A stretch of 64,000 bases of DNA from Nostoc favosum CHAB5714 (GCF_020829495.1 NZ_JAIVFQ010000008.1:62001-126000), one strand, 5' to 3'; positions 26,530-36,389 are shown, numbered from the stretch's first letter. Translations and numbers: made by a program. Notes: generated by a model from the letters alone, not told the origin.

Positions 26530-27840
26530 ATGCAAACAGAATATCAGCAGCGTCGTGAGCAGTTAATGGCAAAAATTGGTGATGGCACAGCCATTTTTCG
26601 CAGTGCGCCAATGGCAGTGATGCACAACGATGTCGAGTATGTTTATCGCCAAGACAGTGATTTCTTTTACCTGACTGGTTTTAACGAACCACAGGCTGTT
26701 GCAGTGTTAGCGCCGCATCATTCAGAACATCGATTTGTGCTGTTTGTCCAACCGAAGGATCGCGAAAAGGAAGTATGGACTGGTTATCTTTCAGGGGTAG
26801 ATGCAGCCAAGGAAATTTATGGTGCTGATGAAGCGTACCCCATTAGCGAGTTAGATGAAAAGTTGCCACAGTATTTGGAAAAAGCCAGCCGAATTTATTA
26901 TCACTTAGGACGCGATCGCGCCTTCAATGACCAAATCCTAGGACATTACCAAAGTTTACTGCGGACTTATCCTAAGCGCGGTACTGGGCCGATCGCTATT
27001 GAAGATACTGGCCCTGTCCTCAACAGCATGAGACTAATCAAAAGTCAAGCGGAATTGGAACTGATGCGTCAAGCAGTAGCGATCGCCACTGAAGCGCACA
27101 ATTACGCCCAAGAAATCGCCGCACCCGGACGTTATGAGTACGAAATTCAGGCGGAGATGGAACGCATCTTTCGAGTGCGGGGTGGAATGGGGCCAGCTTA
27201 TCCTTCGATTGTGGCTTCCGGTGTGAATGCTTGCGTACTGCACTACATTGAAAATAATCGTCAAATGCAGGATGGAGAATTACTGCTAATTGATGCCGGT
27301 TGTGCTTACGGTTATTACAACTCGGATATTACGCGGACATTTCCTGTTGGGGGTAAATTTACGCCAGAACAAAAGACGTTGTATGAGATTGTATTGGAGG
27401 CGCAAAAACAAGCGATCGCTCAAGTGCAACCAGGTAATCCCTTCAAATTAGTTCATGATACAGCAGTGCGCGTTCTCACGGAAGGTTTAGTTGAACTTGG
27501 CATCCTCAAAGGTGAAATTGATAAGTTAATTGAAGAAGAAAAATATAAGCCATATTATATGCACCGTACCAGTCATTGGTTAGGGTTGGATGTTCATGAT
27601 GTGGGCGTTTACCAGCACGGTGAAGACAAACCGCAAATTTTACAACCAGGCCAAATTCTGACAGTGGAACCGGGATTATATATTGTGCCTGACACCAAAC
27701 TAGCAGAAGATCAACCAGAGACTGATCCTCGATGGATTGGCATTGGTATTCGGATTGAGGATGACGTGTTAGTTACACCTGGTGGACATGAGGTGTTAAC
27801 TGCGGGAGTTCCCAAGGCAGTAGATGAAGTGGAAAGATAA
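26530..27840 (+). CDS. pepP: Xaa-Pro aminopeptidase (aminopeptidase P)
   Basis: 436 residues. The N-terminal half is the creatinase-like domain (YQQRREQLMAKIGDGTAIF, DSDFFYLTGF). The C-terminal pita-bread domain carries the five metal ligands: D in LLIDAGCAYGY, D in NSDITRTF, H in HRTSHWLGLDVHD, E in LTVEPGLYI and E in IRIEDDV. It is a cytoplasmic Mn2+ enzyme that removes N-terminal residues preceding proline. It is monocistronic and followed by a hairpin terminator. Confidence 0.95.
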   Translation: MQTEYQQRREQLMAKIGDGTAIFRSAPMAVMHNDVEYVYRQDSDFFYLTGFNEPQAVAVLAPHHSEHRFVLFVQPKDREKEVWTGYLSGVDAAKEIYGADEAYPISELDEKLPQYLEKASRIYYHLGRDRAFNDQILGHYQSLLRTYPKRGTGPIAIEDTGPVLNSMRLIKSQAELELMRQAVAIATEAHNYAQEIAAPGRYEYEIQAEMERIFRVRGGMGPAYPSIVASGVNACVLHYIENNRQMQDGELLLIDAGCAYGYYNSDITRTFPVGGKFTPEQKTLYEIVLEAQKQAIAQVQPGNPFKLVHDTAVRVLTEGLVELGILKGEIDKLIEEEKYKPYYMHRTSHWLGLDVHDVGVYQHGEDKPQILQPGQILTVEPGLYIVPDTKLAEDQPETDPRWIGIGIRIEDDVLVTPGGHEVLTAGVPKAVDEVER

Positions 27841-27841
27841 A

Positions 27842-27870
27842 AAATGGGGATGGTTTGTACCATCCCCAAA
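27842..27870 (+). terminator. Hairpin terminator after pepP
   Basis: GGGGATGGT-ttgt-ACCATCCCC begins four bases after the stop. The T run is poor (aaacta), so it may act mainly as an mRNA-end hairpin. Confidence 0.6.
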
Positions 27871-28029
27871 CTAAAATTGAGGACAAGCCATCAGAGTCGT
27901 TGTCAGAATTCCTAAGATTTTGTCCCTTTCTTATAGAAATCGCCGAAAAAGATTTAGTTTGCGGTTTAATCTGATTGCTGCTCTCTACAATTACTAGCTT
28001 TTTCTCTCCAAAATCAAATCTTCCTGAGC

Positions 28030-28048
28030 GACTTTTGCAAGAGGTCTA
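28030..28048. repeat. Solitary end of family E MITE
   Basis: acttttgcaagaggtct is identical to the right terminus of the element at 43154-43275. No partner end lies nearby, so it is a fragment. It adjoins the 21-bp repeat array. Confidence 0.55.
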
Positions 28049-28084
28049 TTGATTCGGATCTGTCTCTTGTTTCGGGATGAACGC

Positions 28085-28327
28085 AACAAGCAAATGCGTA
28101 CGCTCAACAAGCAAATGCTGTCGCTCAACAAGCAAATGCGTACGCTCAACAAGCAAATGCTGTCGCTCAACAAGCAAATGCGTACGCTCAACAAGCAAAT
28201 GCTGTCGCTCAACAAGCAAATGCTGTCGCTCAACAAGCAAATGCGTACGCTCAACAAGCAAATGCGTACGCTCAACAAACAAATGCGTACGCTCAACAAA
28301 CAAATGCGTACGCTCAACAAGCAAATA
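28085..28327. repeat. 21-bp tandem repeat array (aacaagcaaatgcgtacgctc)n
   Basis: Eleven full 21-bp units plus a partial one, with two main types: aatgcgtacgctc (A) and aatgctgtcgctc (B), in the order A B A B A B B A A A A. Units are almost exact, so the array is young. The unit has no stop codon in any of the six frames, so several long heptapeptide-repeat frames appear (for example QANAYAQ). None has a convincing start and ribosome site. It lies between pepP and an exported-protein gene; I treat it as non-coding. Confidence 0.85.
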
Positions 28328-28512
28328 CTTTGCTGAGGCTGAGATTAAAGGCGCTGTACGGCACTGTATCACCCCTCAATCACGCTTAAATGCATAGTAT
28401 CATCTTGGGAGTAAAGTGCAGCGATGCTTTCTCTACGAGACGCTACGCGAACGGCGGGCATAGCCAACGCAACTTGCGAAAGCTAAGAAAGTAAGTTTGA
28501 TGATATTTCAGA

Positions 28513-29058
28513 TCAAGAACAGCCTTCAACAAATTCAACTTCCGGTAGTTTACCTGACCGAAACTGAGTAACACGCTTACCATCAGTCTCAAATATTACA
28601 CGATAGTTCTGGTCAGATTGGTCTTTTGGGATGAATGTTAGGTAATGTCCACCTTCGACGTATTCATGCGGTGTGACTTTAATTTGTCCTGGATAAAGAG
28701 ATTTGATTCGTGCTTCGGTGTCGCCGATTTTTGCACCTTTTAAGGTAGTAATTTTGCCATCTCTCCACACATCTACCCTAGAAATGCGACCTTCTGTAAC
28801 CATGAACCCAAGATTTTTAGGTTCCCATTCCGGCTTAACATAGTAGCAATTGTTATTAGGTGAATCGCCAATTAGCTTAGTACCAGCAGCCTTTGCCGCT
28901 TGGGAAACAGTCATCCCAACTCGAACTTGTCCAACACCATTGATGAAAAATTTCGATTGATTTGTCAGTTTTGTCTGTGCTATAACTGTGCCGACAGTTA
29001 GAGAAGAAAGAGCAACCGTTACGATACCAAGACTCAGTAATTTAGCTTTGCTATTCAT
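28513..29058 (-). CDS. Conserved exported cyanobacterial protein
   Basis: 181 residues from the ATG at 29058 (a TTG three codons upstream is less likely). There is a clear Sec signal (KAKLLSLGIVTVALSSLTVGTVIAQ) with probable cleavage after AQ. The mature part has INGVGQVRVGMTVSQAAKAAGTKLI, a Cys pair (NNCYY and a C-terminal EGCS), GAKIGDTEARIKSLYPG and HYLTFIPKD. I do not recognise a named family. The two cysteines, one at the very C-terminus, may form a disulfide in the periplasm. It is monocistronic. Confidence 0.75.
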   Translation of the reverse strand: MNSKAKLLSLGIVTVALSSLTVGTVIAQTKLTNQSKFFINGVGQVRVGMTVSQAAKAAGTKLIGDSPNNNCYYVKPEWEPKNLGFMVTEGRISRVDVWRDGKITTLKGAKIGDTEARIKSLYPGQIKVTPHEYVEGGHYLTFIPKDQSDQNYRVIFETDGKRVTQFRSGKLPEVEFVEGCS

Positions 29059-29067
29059 TTGCTGCAA

Positions 29068-29439
29068 ATAAAATTGGGTATATGTTTATATACAATACCT
29101 ATGTTATCAGTTTCGGATTTTTAATCTGTTGAATAGTGGAATTGGTTTATTACTTTAATCAAACCAACAAATTAATATTACGATTGAACTTCTGTAAATC
29201 CTCTTAATGAAGTTATGACTGCCCAATCATTTATTAACGCTTACAGAAACGCAGAAAGCACCAATATTGTAGTTAAGGATTAATGCAAGTTAGAATTTCT
29301 GAGCTTATTTCCTCACTACAAGTTTTCCCAAATTGGGAAATTGGCCAGCACGGTGGGTAGGAAAGGGCGTTCCAAACACCGATTTTGGAGCAATTGTTCC
29401 TAGCAAATTCTTTAACCTGACTCAATGTTGCAGTTCGTA
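29068..29439. other. Intergenic region without a recognised gene
   Basis: About 370 bases between the exported-protein gene and the hxlR remnant. A short minus frame (ending near 29273) has no family-like sequence. An imperfect ttttcccaaattgggaaa palindrome lies at 29323-29342. Confidence 0.4.
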
Positions 29440-29957
29440 TTATCCTTTCACTGACGGTTTTATCTTTTCCTGCTCCTGTGCATACCATTTATGGGCGATC
29501 GCTTCAAGTTGATCTAGAACTACTAGGACTTACGCAAAATATCTCTCAAACTCTGATTTCTCCGTGTCGCGCCAGTTGCTTCAAGTCGGGGAACCGCAAG
29601 GGCGCACTGGCTTCTCTGCGCCTCTGCGGTTCGTTATTCCGTAACTCGTGCGTAAGTCCTAACTACAATCAAGTCTTGCGCTCGTTCTGTTAGACCATAA
29701 GTAACTTGAGGAGGAATCATCGGCTTATAAACGCGGTAAACGACCTCTGCCTCCTCAAGCATTCGTAGCCTCTCAGTTAGGACTTTTGATGATATCCCTT
29801 CAAGCTGACGTTTTAAAGCACCAAACCGAGTAGGGCCTTTGGAGTGCAAAATCCAAAGAATGGTTAGTGTCCAAGGCCCAGTTAGCAAATTTGTTAATAC
29901 GCCAATGGGACAACTTGTAGGTTCGTTAAGGGACTTCCAAGTAAAAAAATATTCCAT
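29440..29957 (-). pseudogene. HxlR-family transcription regulator split by a MITE
   Basis: The 5' part (29957 down to 29661) encodes a normal HxlR winged helix: SCPIGVLTNLLTGPWTLTIL, FGALKRQLEGISSKVLTERL, and PPQVTYGLTERAQDLIVV. It then runs into a MITE (29524-29660), which supplies nine foreign codons and a stop at 29634. Past the MITE the same frame resumes as VVLDQLEAIAHKWYAQEQEK, IKPSVKG and stops at 29440, the expected HxlR C-terminal helix. Removing the MITE and one target duplicate restores the frame. The 107-residue truncated product keeps the whole DNA-binding domain but lacks the dimerising last helix, so residual function is possible. Confidence 0.85.
29524..29660. mobile_element. 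MITE, family D, inserted in hxlR
   Basis: 137 bp with inverted ends taggacttacgcaaaa and cgtgcgtaagtcct. It is flanked by a direct repeat aactac (left 29518-29523, right from 29661), the target duplication. The core contains cctctgcggttcgtta, a phrase shared with family C elements. No transposase lies inside. Confidence 0.82.
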
Positions 29958-29963
29958 TGCTAT

Positions 29964-30028
29964 TGTTCACTGTTGACCGTTGACGGTTCACGAGTTTTCA
30001 GTCAACAGTCAACAGTCAACAGTCAACG
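29964..30028. repeat. Heptamer short tandem repeats (GTTGACC/GTCAACA)
   Basis: Copies of gttgacc/gttgacg on the left face four copies of gtcaaca on the right, so the region can fold on itself. Similar strings occur at 7985-8046 and 8920-8950. Confidence 0.7.
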
Positions 30029-30373
30029 ACTTTAAGTGGAATAATTTATTTTTTGGAGTTCCCTAAATAGAGTCATAAGTAGTTTATCAGGGGTGATTTA
30101 GTTACTTTAAAGTACCTACTTTACATTTTTACTAGGTAACTTATAGTAACTATTGAAGTAACTAATCCGTTATAAGTTTGGACAGCCGCTATCGTACCTC
30201 TATCAGGATTAAGAGAATCCTACTATCTGACAAACAAAGCAAGTAACAGTCGTGTGTGATTGACGCAATAATTGGCATCTGTGTTGCTAACGTAACAGTG
30301 TGCAATTGCACAGTTGTTTTTGCGCTTGTTTAGGAACAACCGTTAAAGTTGCATAATCTAGGAGTTCAACTGT

Positions 30374-30649
30374 ATGAAAGCAGTAAAAATTTTCTCAGTA
30401 GCTATTGCCAGTGCTGGATTCTTACTTTTGGCAACCGCCGTCGAAGTCAAGGCTGTTAGCTTAAAATACAATACTAGTATTGGTAGACCTGCTAACCTAG
30501 CTCAAGGGGAACTTCCAGGGACTCCAGGGACGCTTGCTACTCCTCAAGGCGTAGCCGTACAGGAATCAACTGGCAACATCTTTGTCGCTAATGGTCGTGG
30601 TATTGATCGCATCGATAGTAGAAGACAAATAGCCGTTAAACTAGCGTAG
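30374..30649 (+). CDS. Exported NHL-like repeat protein, probably truncated
   Basis: 91 residues. A Sec signal (VKIFSVAIASAGFLLLATAVEVKA) is followed by a stretch that resembles one NHL beta-propeller blade (TLATPQGVAVQESTGNIFVANGRGIDRID). Real NHL proteins carry four to six blades; here the frame stops after one, so this looks like a remnant of a longer gene or a truncated copy. The ATG follows GGAG (ctaggagttcaactgt). No downstream blade is found before the terminator at 30702. Confidence 0.55.
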   Translation: MKAVKIFSVAIASAGFLLLATAVEVKAVSLKYNTSIGRPANLAQGELPGTPGTLATPQGVAVQESTGNIFVANGRGIDRIDSRRQIAVKLA

Positions 30650-30699
30650 CTGTCACTCGTTGTCTGCCAACCCAAAAATGCACTACAAAATTTCACATA

Positions 30700-30738
30700 A
30701 AAAATGAGGATAGTACATACCATCCTCATTTAATTTTT
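30700..30738. terminator. Bidirectional terminator between the NHL-like gene and ftsH
   Basis: AAATGAGGATAGTA-cat-ACCATCCTCATTTAATTTTTT: a stem of about 12 pairs with A tract before and T tract after, so it can stop transcription from both sides. Confidence 0.8.
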
Positions 30739-30785
30739 TACTTCTTTTATCATTCCCAGGCAAAAGACTGGAAATAAGCCAGCTA

Positions 30786-32672
30786 CTATAGTTGCGGTAC
30801 GTACTGCTGCTTCTCTGGGACTTCAGCGTACTCAGCCACAATCTGGCGGAATTCTTCGCCGTCAATGGTTTCTTTTTCGATGAGCAGATCGACTAAGCGA
30901 TCGGTGACAGTGCGATGGTCACGGACAATCTTCTTCGCGTTTTCGTAGCATTCTTCCACGATCGCTCGCACTTGTCCATCAATGCGAGAGGCGATAGATT
31001 CGGAATACTCAGATCGGGTTGTCCAGTCACGACCCAAGAACACTTCACCCTGCTGGCTTTCTAACGACAGTGGCCCTAAGTCGGACATCCCAAAACGAGT
31101 CACCATTTGCCTTGCCATTCCCGATAACTGCTGCAAGTCTCCACCAGCGCCAGTTGTGACTTCCGCAGCCCCAAAAATCACTTCCTCAGCAGCGCGACCG
31201 CCCAAAGCACCAGTAATCCTGGCTTTCAACTGAGAACGAGAAATTAACCCTTGTTCTTCGTTGGGAGTAAACCAAGTCAAACCCTGTGCTTGTCCCCGTG
31301 GGATTAAGGTAACTTTCTGTACTGGGTCATGGTCTTTTAACAAAGTCCCAACCAAAGCGTGTCCAATTTCGTGGTATGCAATTAAGCGCTTGCTCTTGCT
31401 ATCTACCAAAGGAGTTCCTTCCATCCCAGCGACTACCCGATCCACCGCGTCATCAATTTCGCGGAGGGTGATAGCTTCTTTGCGTCTTCTGGCAGTCAGA
31501 ATTGCTGCTTCGTTGAGTAAGTTGGCTAAGTCAGCACCAGTGAATCCAGGAGTGCGGCGAGCGATCGCATCCAAAGATACACTAGGATCTAATTTCTTGT
31601 TCCGCGCATGGACTTGTAAGATTTCCAAACGTCCTTTGATATCGGGTGCATCGACTGTTACTTGTCGGTCAAAGCGACCAGGACGCAACAAGGCTGAGTC
31701 TAGTACATCAGGACGGTTAGTGGCAGCAATAATAATGATGCCTGTATTACCTTCAAACCCGTCCATTTCGGTGAGCAATTGGTTGAGGGTTTGCTCTCTC
31801 TCGTCGTTACCGCCGCCAATACCAGCACCACGTTGGCGTCCAACTGCGTCGATTTCATCGATGAAGATGATACAGGGGGCGTTGTCTTTGGCTTTCTTAA
31901 ACAAATCGCGGACGCGGGATGCACCCACACCAACGAACATTTCCACAAATTCCGAACCGGAAATACTGAAGAAAGGTACGCCTGCTTCACCAGCGATCGC
32001 TTTTGCTAGTAAAGTTTTACCAGTTCCAGGAGGCCCAACTAACAGCACTCCCTTGGGAATCCGTGCGCCTACAGCAGTAAATCTTTCTGGCTGCTTGAGG
32101 AAGGTGACGACTTCTTGCAGTTCTTCTTTAGCTTCTTCAATCCCGGCTACGTCGTCAAATTTTACCCCGGTTTTCGCCTCCATTTGGAAACGCGCCTTGG
32201 ATTTGCCGAAGTTCATTGCTTGACCTGGCCCGCCGGGGAGGTTGCTAGAACGCCGGAACAAAAAGAACAACCCAGTAATCAATAAAACTGGAAATATGAG
32301 ATTGCCCAATAATCCCCAAATTGCGCCATCATTCCGCATGGGGTGAGCATCAAAACTAATGTCTTTTTCTTTGAGCTTGCTAATTAACTCAGGAGCGTTA
32401 ACAGGCAAATCCACACGCCACCTTTGGACACGATTTTCGATGTCTGGATCGCGGGCTTCTATAATTGCTGTCCTACCGCCTTCGTACAGATCCACGCTGG
32501 TGACGCGATCGCCATCCAAGTATTCTAGAAACCGACCATAAGTCATGCGGGTATTGGCTGCATTCTTACTCATGTCAGTAGGAGCGCCTGCAAAGGCCCC
32601 TTGCCAGAAGAAAAAACCAATTACCAAAGCAGGCAATGTCCAGAGTACTACTACTTTCCAAGAGAATTTCAT
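30786..32672 (-). CDS. ftsH: ATP-dependent zinc metalloprotease FtsH
   Basis: 628 residues. Two N-terminal membrane helices ([17 protein letters not shown] and [19 protein letters not shown]) flank a lumenal or periplasmic domain. The AAA domain has Walker A GPPGTGKT, Walker [11 protein letters not shown] and the SRH region [17 protein letters not shown]. The zinc protease has HEIGH near residue 430. FtsH hexamers degrade damaged D1 and other membrane proteins; cyanobacteria have four types. The [16 protein letters not shown] linker fits the thylakoid group, but the exact paralogue is not determined. It is monocistronic. Confidence 0.96.
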   Translation of the reverse strand: MKFSWKVVVLWTLPALVIGFFFWQGAFAGAPTDMSKNAANTRMTYGRFLEYLDGDRVTSVDLYEGGRTAIIEARDPDIENRVQRWRVDLPVNAPELISKLKEKDISFDAHPMRNDGAIWGLLGNLIFPVLLITGLFFLFRRSSNLPGGPGQAMNFGKSKARFQMEAKTGVKFDDVAGIEEAKEELQEVVTFLKQPERFTAVGARIPKGVLLVGPPGTGKTLLAKAIAGEAGVPFFSISGSEFVEMFVGVGASRVRDLFKKAKDNAPCIIFIDEIDAVGRQRGAGIGGGNDEREQTLNQLLTEMDGFEGNTGIIIIAATNRPDVLDSALLRPGRFDRQVTVDAPDIKGRLEILQVHARNKKLDPSVSLDAIARRTPGFTGADLANLLNEAAILTARRRKEAITLREIDDAVDRVVAGMEGTPLVDSKSKRLIAYHEIGHALVGTLLKDHDPVQKVTLIPRGQAQGLTWFTPNEEQGLISRSQLKARITGALGGRAAEEVIFGAAEVTTGAGGDLQQLSGMARQMVTRFGMSDLGPLSLESQQGEVFLGRDWTTRSEYSESIASRIDGQVRAIVEECYENAKKIVRDHRTVTDRLVDLLIEKETIDGEEFRQIVAEYAEVPEKQQYVPQL

Positions 32673-32999
32673 CTTAATTTGCCTCTAGATGCCTATACAA
32701 CTGATCAGCCTCAGCAACCGAATGTTCATCACTCTGTCACTTTAAGCTGTTAAACGGATGTCTATAAATCCATTTTGTTTAATTTGATCTCTTATATGCA
32801 CCGCCATACAGCGATTGGCGCATTATGGCGATGCCAACAAGAATCTTAATCAAAGTTAACTTAATTTTAATACAATATCGCACGAGAAAAGGGAGCGCAA
32901 CGGGATGCAAAGACACGGATAATTTCTCCAGAATGCTCCTTGTGTCGTTCCAGCCTCTCTCAATCATCATTAGGGGGAGTAGGGAGAGAGAAATAACCA

Positions 33000-33062
33000 A
33001 TGCCCAATGCCCAATGCCCAATGCCCAATGCCCAATGCCCCATTCCCCATTCCCCATTCCCT
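33000..33062. repeat. Heptamer tandem repeat (AATGCCC)n then (ATTCCCC)n
   Basis: Six aatgccc units pass into three attcccc units. It directly abuts the 3' end of the exported-protein gene that stops at 33061. Confidence 0.85.
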
Positions 33063-33555
33063 ATTTAACTTCTGTAATTTTTAGAGTGTAAGGAAGATAC
33101 TTGTCTTTTTCGTAGGAACCAATCCAAATTTTGTAAGTTCCAGCCAGCCATTCACCAATAATGCCAGCATTTTTGCCTTCAAAATCGTCATTGCACCAAG
33201 TACCACCGGGCCCCTTGATAATCATGGTGGTGTCTTCAGGACTTTGCACTTGCAGCTTCAGGTAGTCAAATTTACTTGTTAGCGCTAATGTGTGGTCTGG
33301 TGTTTCATCAACAAATCCGGTGCAAGGGCCAGTGGCTGTTTCACTTCTCCCACCTACTTGACTGCCAGATATTGAACCACCACTCATCCCGCGAACTGTC
33401 AGGGGGTCTGGGGAAAACTGAGGGCCAATGGTGACATCTCCAAATATCGTTGGCGCTTCCTGAGCATCAACGGCAGTATTAACTGCCGATGTGATGAACA
33501 GCGTAACTATCATGAACGATAATCTCATCCCTCTATTGAGCGCTTTTGTTGGCAT
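33061..33555 (-). CDS. Conserved exported protein, beta-sandwich type
   Basis: 164 residues with a Sec signal (LSFMIVTLFITSAVNTAVDAQ). The mature part contains GPCTGFVDETPDHTLALTS, LKLQVQSPEDTTMIIKGPGGTWCNDD and GTYKIWIGSYEKDKYLPYTLKITEVK. This resembles pre-peptidase-type beta sandwiches common in cyanobacterial secreted proteins. Two cysteines could form a disulfide. The stop codon lies at the edge of a heptamer repeat, so the repeats have grown right up to the gene. The function is unknown. Confidence 0.75.
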   Translation of the reverse strand: MPTKALNRGMRLSFMIVTLFITSAVNTAVDAQEAPTIFGDVTIGPQFSPDPLTVRGMSGGSISGSQVGGRSETATGPCTGFVDETPDHTLALTSKFDYLKLQVQSPEDTTMIIKGPGGTWCNDDFEGKNAGIIGEWLAGTYKIWIGSYEKDKYLPYTLKITEVK

Positions 33556-33687
33556 TGTAATTACGTTCGCTTCTAAGTGTTTTTGAAGACATGAATTTTA
33601 CACACCAAGTTCCCAACGTGAGGATAATTGACTACCTATTTTAGATTTGAAATTGGGGATAATTCATTAGTAGTTATTGACATCCTC

Positions 33688-33974
33688 ACCGCCCTAAAAG
33701 GGACGGTGATTCTCTAGCAATCAAACAACCGTAGTTGTTCGTATTCTAGCCGGGTTGACAGTTCATCGGGAATAGCCGAAATTTCGGTCTTACACTCCCT
33801 CCGTGTCCGTTTAGAGTCGTGGATATGCCCTACCCCGACTTTTTCTATATTTTTTGCGGCGTTGCCATCTCGACAATGATGAGAGTTGCAATTTATGCAA
33901 ACTATCTCCCTTACCGACAAATCAAGCTTGCCCCATTGGTAGCCACAATTTGTCGCCAATTGATACTTCTCCAT
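33688..33974 (-). pseudogene. IS605-family tnpB, C-terminal fragment with right-end hairpin
   Basis: The frame (33714-33974) encodes only the TnpB end: NCGYQWGKLDLSVREIVC, NSHHCRDGNAAKNIEKVG. The zinc finger and the last RuvC Asp (RDGNAAKNI) can be seen. The N-terminal two thirds are gone. Just downstream is the right-end hairpin accgccctaaaagggacggt (33688-33707). The open frame continues a little upstream of the first ATG with TnpB-like codons, so it is a truncated gene rather than a small protein. Confidence 0.82.
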
Positions 33975-34037
33975 CCCTCGATATCCCCTTTGGAATCCGA
34001 ATTAGGCTTATTCATTACTAGTTACACCTCTAGCTCT

Positions 34038-34553
34038 CTGCACACTGCGGTTCATGTCAGCGTATCCCGGCAGTTACGCCATCTCTTTTCAAGCATTACC
34101 AGTTATTTCTGGTTGGGCTTTTAGCTTTTTGAACCATCCTTTCCATCTGTGGTATGTAGCCTGACCGCTTACCTACTAATCGACCGTAGTGGAACACACA
34201 GATGGGTTCCTTCGTTCCTGATACTCATTGATCTGAGTCGTTAGGGGGTGCCTTTCCATCGGGGTTATAGGTAGTGCGCTAGCTCGGTAGGAAGATCCTG
34301 CTAGACCTTACCCTTGCCGGATATTCCCAGCCCAGGAGGTAGACACAAGGTCTACAAGCTTATATCCCTGGTAACGTATAACGATGGCTCATCGGCACTT
34401 TGTTGTTTCTACCCATGTACTCTTGCTTGCAGTAGGCGCTTTCAGCTATTACCGCCTATTTCTGCTTTCACCCCCGCTTTACATCATTGATAGTCAGTCT
34501 TAGATGTAGGGGCTACCAAATTACTGGTAGTCTGTGTGCTTTCAATCCCGCAC
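34038..34553 (-). ncRNA. Probable group II intron remnant (truncated, ORF deleted)
   Basis: Read on the minus strand, it begins GTGCGGG, matching the group II 5' consensus GUGYG, and continues for about 450 bases of stop-rich, GA-rich, helix-forming sequence with many GAAAG motifs. A short frame (MERMVQKAKSPTRNNW) where a maturase would start stops at once. Near 34038-34054, TGAACCGCAGTGTGCAG looks like the 5' half of domain V, and sequence then changes abruptly to tnpB. The identification rests on these landmarks only. It lies between tnpA-like and tnpB fragments. Confidence 0.45.
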
Positions 34554-34599
34554 CAGGACGGTAAGACTTAGGTTTTCTAGGGTACTCGCCTTCACTTAC

Positions 34600-34716
34600 A
34601 TGGGTATCAAGTTATCATCAGTAGGGGATTTAAGTGCGAACTCAACCGTTGGTGGTGCACCAATTGAAGTGTTGAAAGAATATATTAAAAATCAAAGCCG
34701 CCCTGGAAGGGCGTAG
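34600..34716 (+). pseudogene. IS200-like tnpA, C-terminal fragment
   Basis: The last codons of a plus frame read STVGGAPIEVLKEYIKNQSRP. This matches the C-terminal strand and helix of IS200-type HUH transposases. The catalytic HUH and Tyr parts are absent. The frame ends within a hairpin (ccgccctggaagggcg) typical of IS200/IS605 ends. Confidence 0.55.
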
Positions 34717-34858
34717 CTCTGTATCCCATTAATTCCGGTCAATAATTTCTTGTTCTTATAGTTGCTCTATTACTCGATCAATCCAAAATTTCTGGGTGAA
34801 GGCGGGGAATAGGGAATGGGGAAGAATTCTTATAATCCCTCACTTACCACTCCGTACA

Positions 34859-34876
34859 GACGCGATTAATCGCGTC
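34859..34876. repeat. 18-bp palindrome GACGCGATTAATCGCGTC
   Basis: The same palindrome as at 24856 and 54310-54405, here 41 bases after the gltX stop on the minus strand. Confidence 0.75.
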
Positions 34877-34916
34877 TCTCCCCACTCCCAGACCCATCTA
34901 AAAATTGTTGTAATCG

Positions 34917-36389
34917 CTAATTAGCTTCTGTTATTGCCCTGCTCAAGCGCGACTTATCTAAACCAATCTGATTTAGTAGTAACCAAGATTGTATGAGGTC
35001 GGGGCCATGAACATCTCCAGTTAAGGCTGCTCTGAGCGATCGCATTACTAAGCCTTTTTTGACTTTTTGCTCTTTCACCACTTGTTTAATAATCTCCTGG
35101 GCGGCGGCTTCTGACAGTTGCGGCTGATTTTCTAAAGCTGTAACAATCCCCTCAAGGACAGCAGTAGAACCTTCTTGCTTGAGTTGTGTACTACCTTCGT
35201 CGCTAAATTCAACTGTGTCAGTAAAAAACAGTTGGCTTTGAGGTACTGCATCCACTAAACGAGTCAAACTCTGGCTAATTAAAGTTACTAGCTGTTCTAA
35301 CCAGGCGCGATCTCTAACGAGAAGCCGCTCCGCGTCTACGCGTCCACCATCAAATTTATACCCAGCCGCTTGCCAATAGGGTATGAGTAAATCTGTGAGT
35401 TTATCTACTGGCGTCTTGTGGATATACTGACTGTTCAACCAATCCAGCTTGTCCCAGTCAAACTTTGCACCTGCTTTATTTACACGCTCAAAACCAAATT
35501 CTTTTGCTGCTTCTTCTAAGGTAAATATTTCTTGCGTCGAGTCTGGTGGCGACCAACCCAGCAATGTCATATAATTCACCAAGCCTTCAGCAGTAAAGCC
35601 CATTTGCTGAAAGTCAGAAATAGAAGTGACACCATCCCGCTTAGAAAGCTTGCGTCCTTCCATGTTCAAAATTAGCGGCGTGTGGGCAAACTCTGGGATT
35701 TTTGCACCCATTGCTTCATACAGTAAAATTTGCTTGGCAGTGTTGGCGATGTGGTCTTCTCCCCGGATGACATGGGTGATTTGCATATCGATGTCATCCA
35801 CTACAACTACAAAGTTGTATAAAGGTTGACCGCTTCCTTCTTCTGAGGCGCGGGCGATGACCATATCCCCACCTAAATCGCTACCTCGCCAAGACATCTT
35901 TCCCCTTACTAGGTCGTTCCAGACAATTTCTCGCCCATCTTCGATTTTGAAGCGAATCACAGAGGAGCGACCTTCTGCTTCAAATGCGGCGCGTTGTTCT
36001 GGCGTGAGGTTGCGGTGACGGTTGTCATAGCGAGGAGCTTCGCCTCTAGCTTTCTGAGCTTCTCTTAGAGTTTCTAGTTCTTCAGAAGTGGTGTAGCAGC
36101 GATAGGCTAATCCTTGATCTAGCAGTTTTTGCACTGCTTCTTTATAAAAATCCAGGCGTTGAGATTGGAAAAATGGCCCTTCATCCCAGTTAAGCCCTAG
36201 CCAACGCAATCCTTCAAGAATATTGTCGGTGTATTCGGGACGCGATCGCTCTAAATCTGTGTCTTCTATTCGCAGGATAAATTTCCCGCCGTGGTGGCGG
36301 GCAAATAACCAGTTAAATACAGCCGTTCTAGCTGTACCAATATGTAAATTCCCGGTTGGACTCGGCGCAATACGGACTCTGACAGTCAC
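34917..36389 (-). CDS. gltX: Glutamyl-tRNA synthetase
   Basis: 490 residues from a GTG with AGAGAG upstream (an ATG at 36437 would add 16 unrelated residues). Class I motifs are the HIGH-type [14 protein letters not shown] at the N-terminus and KLSKRDG near residue 245. It charges tRNA-Glu; in cyanobacteria it is normally non-discriminating and also feeds Glu-tRNA to tetrapyrrole synthesis. The C-terminal anticodon-binding domain is full length. A tRNA-Asp gene lies about 140 bases upstream on the same strand. Confidence 0.96.
   Translation of the reverse strand: MTVRVRIAPSPTGNLHIGTARTAVFNWLFARHHGGKFILRIEDTDLERSRPEYTDNILEGLRWLGLNWDEGPFFQSQRLDFYKEAVQKLLDQGLAYRCYTTSEELETLREAQKARGEAPRYDNRHRNLTPEQRAAFEAEGRSSVIRFKIEDGREIVWNDLVRGKMSWRGSDLGGDMVIARASEEGSGQPLYNFVVVVDDIDMQITHVIRGEDHIANTAKQILLYEAMGAKIPEFAHTPLILNMEGRKLSKRDGVTSISDFQQMGFTAEGLVNYMTLLGWSPPDSTQEIFTLEEAAKEFGFERVNKAGAKFDWDKLDWLNSQYIHKTPVDKLTDLLIPYWQAAGYKFDGGRVDAERLLVRDRAWLEQLVTLISQSLTRLVDAVPQSQLFFTDTVEFSDEGSTQLKQEGSTAVLEGIVTALENQPQLSEAAAQEIIKQVVKEQKVKKGLVMRSLRAALTGDVHGPDLIQSWLLLNQIGLDKSRLSRAITEAN

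Noticed and set aside
28085..28327. Possible CRISPR array
   Set aside because: Units are 21 bp with no unique spacers between them; it is a direct tandem repeat.
30982..32223. Long plus-strand frame opposite ftsH (up to 320 codons)
   Set aside because: It is the antisense shadow of a strongly coding gene and has no family-like content.
33819..34124. 101-residue plus-strand gene over the tnpB remnant
   Set aside because: It is a shadow frame of tnpB and the intron-like sequence with no ribosome site.
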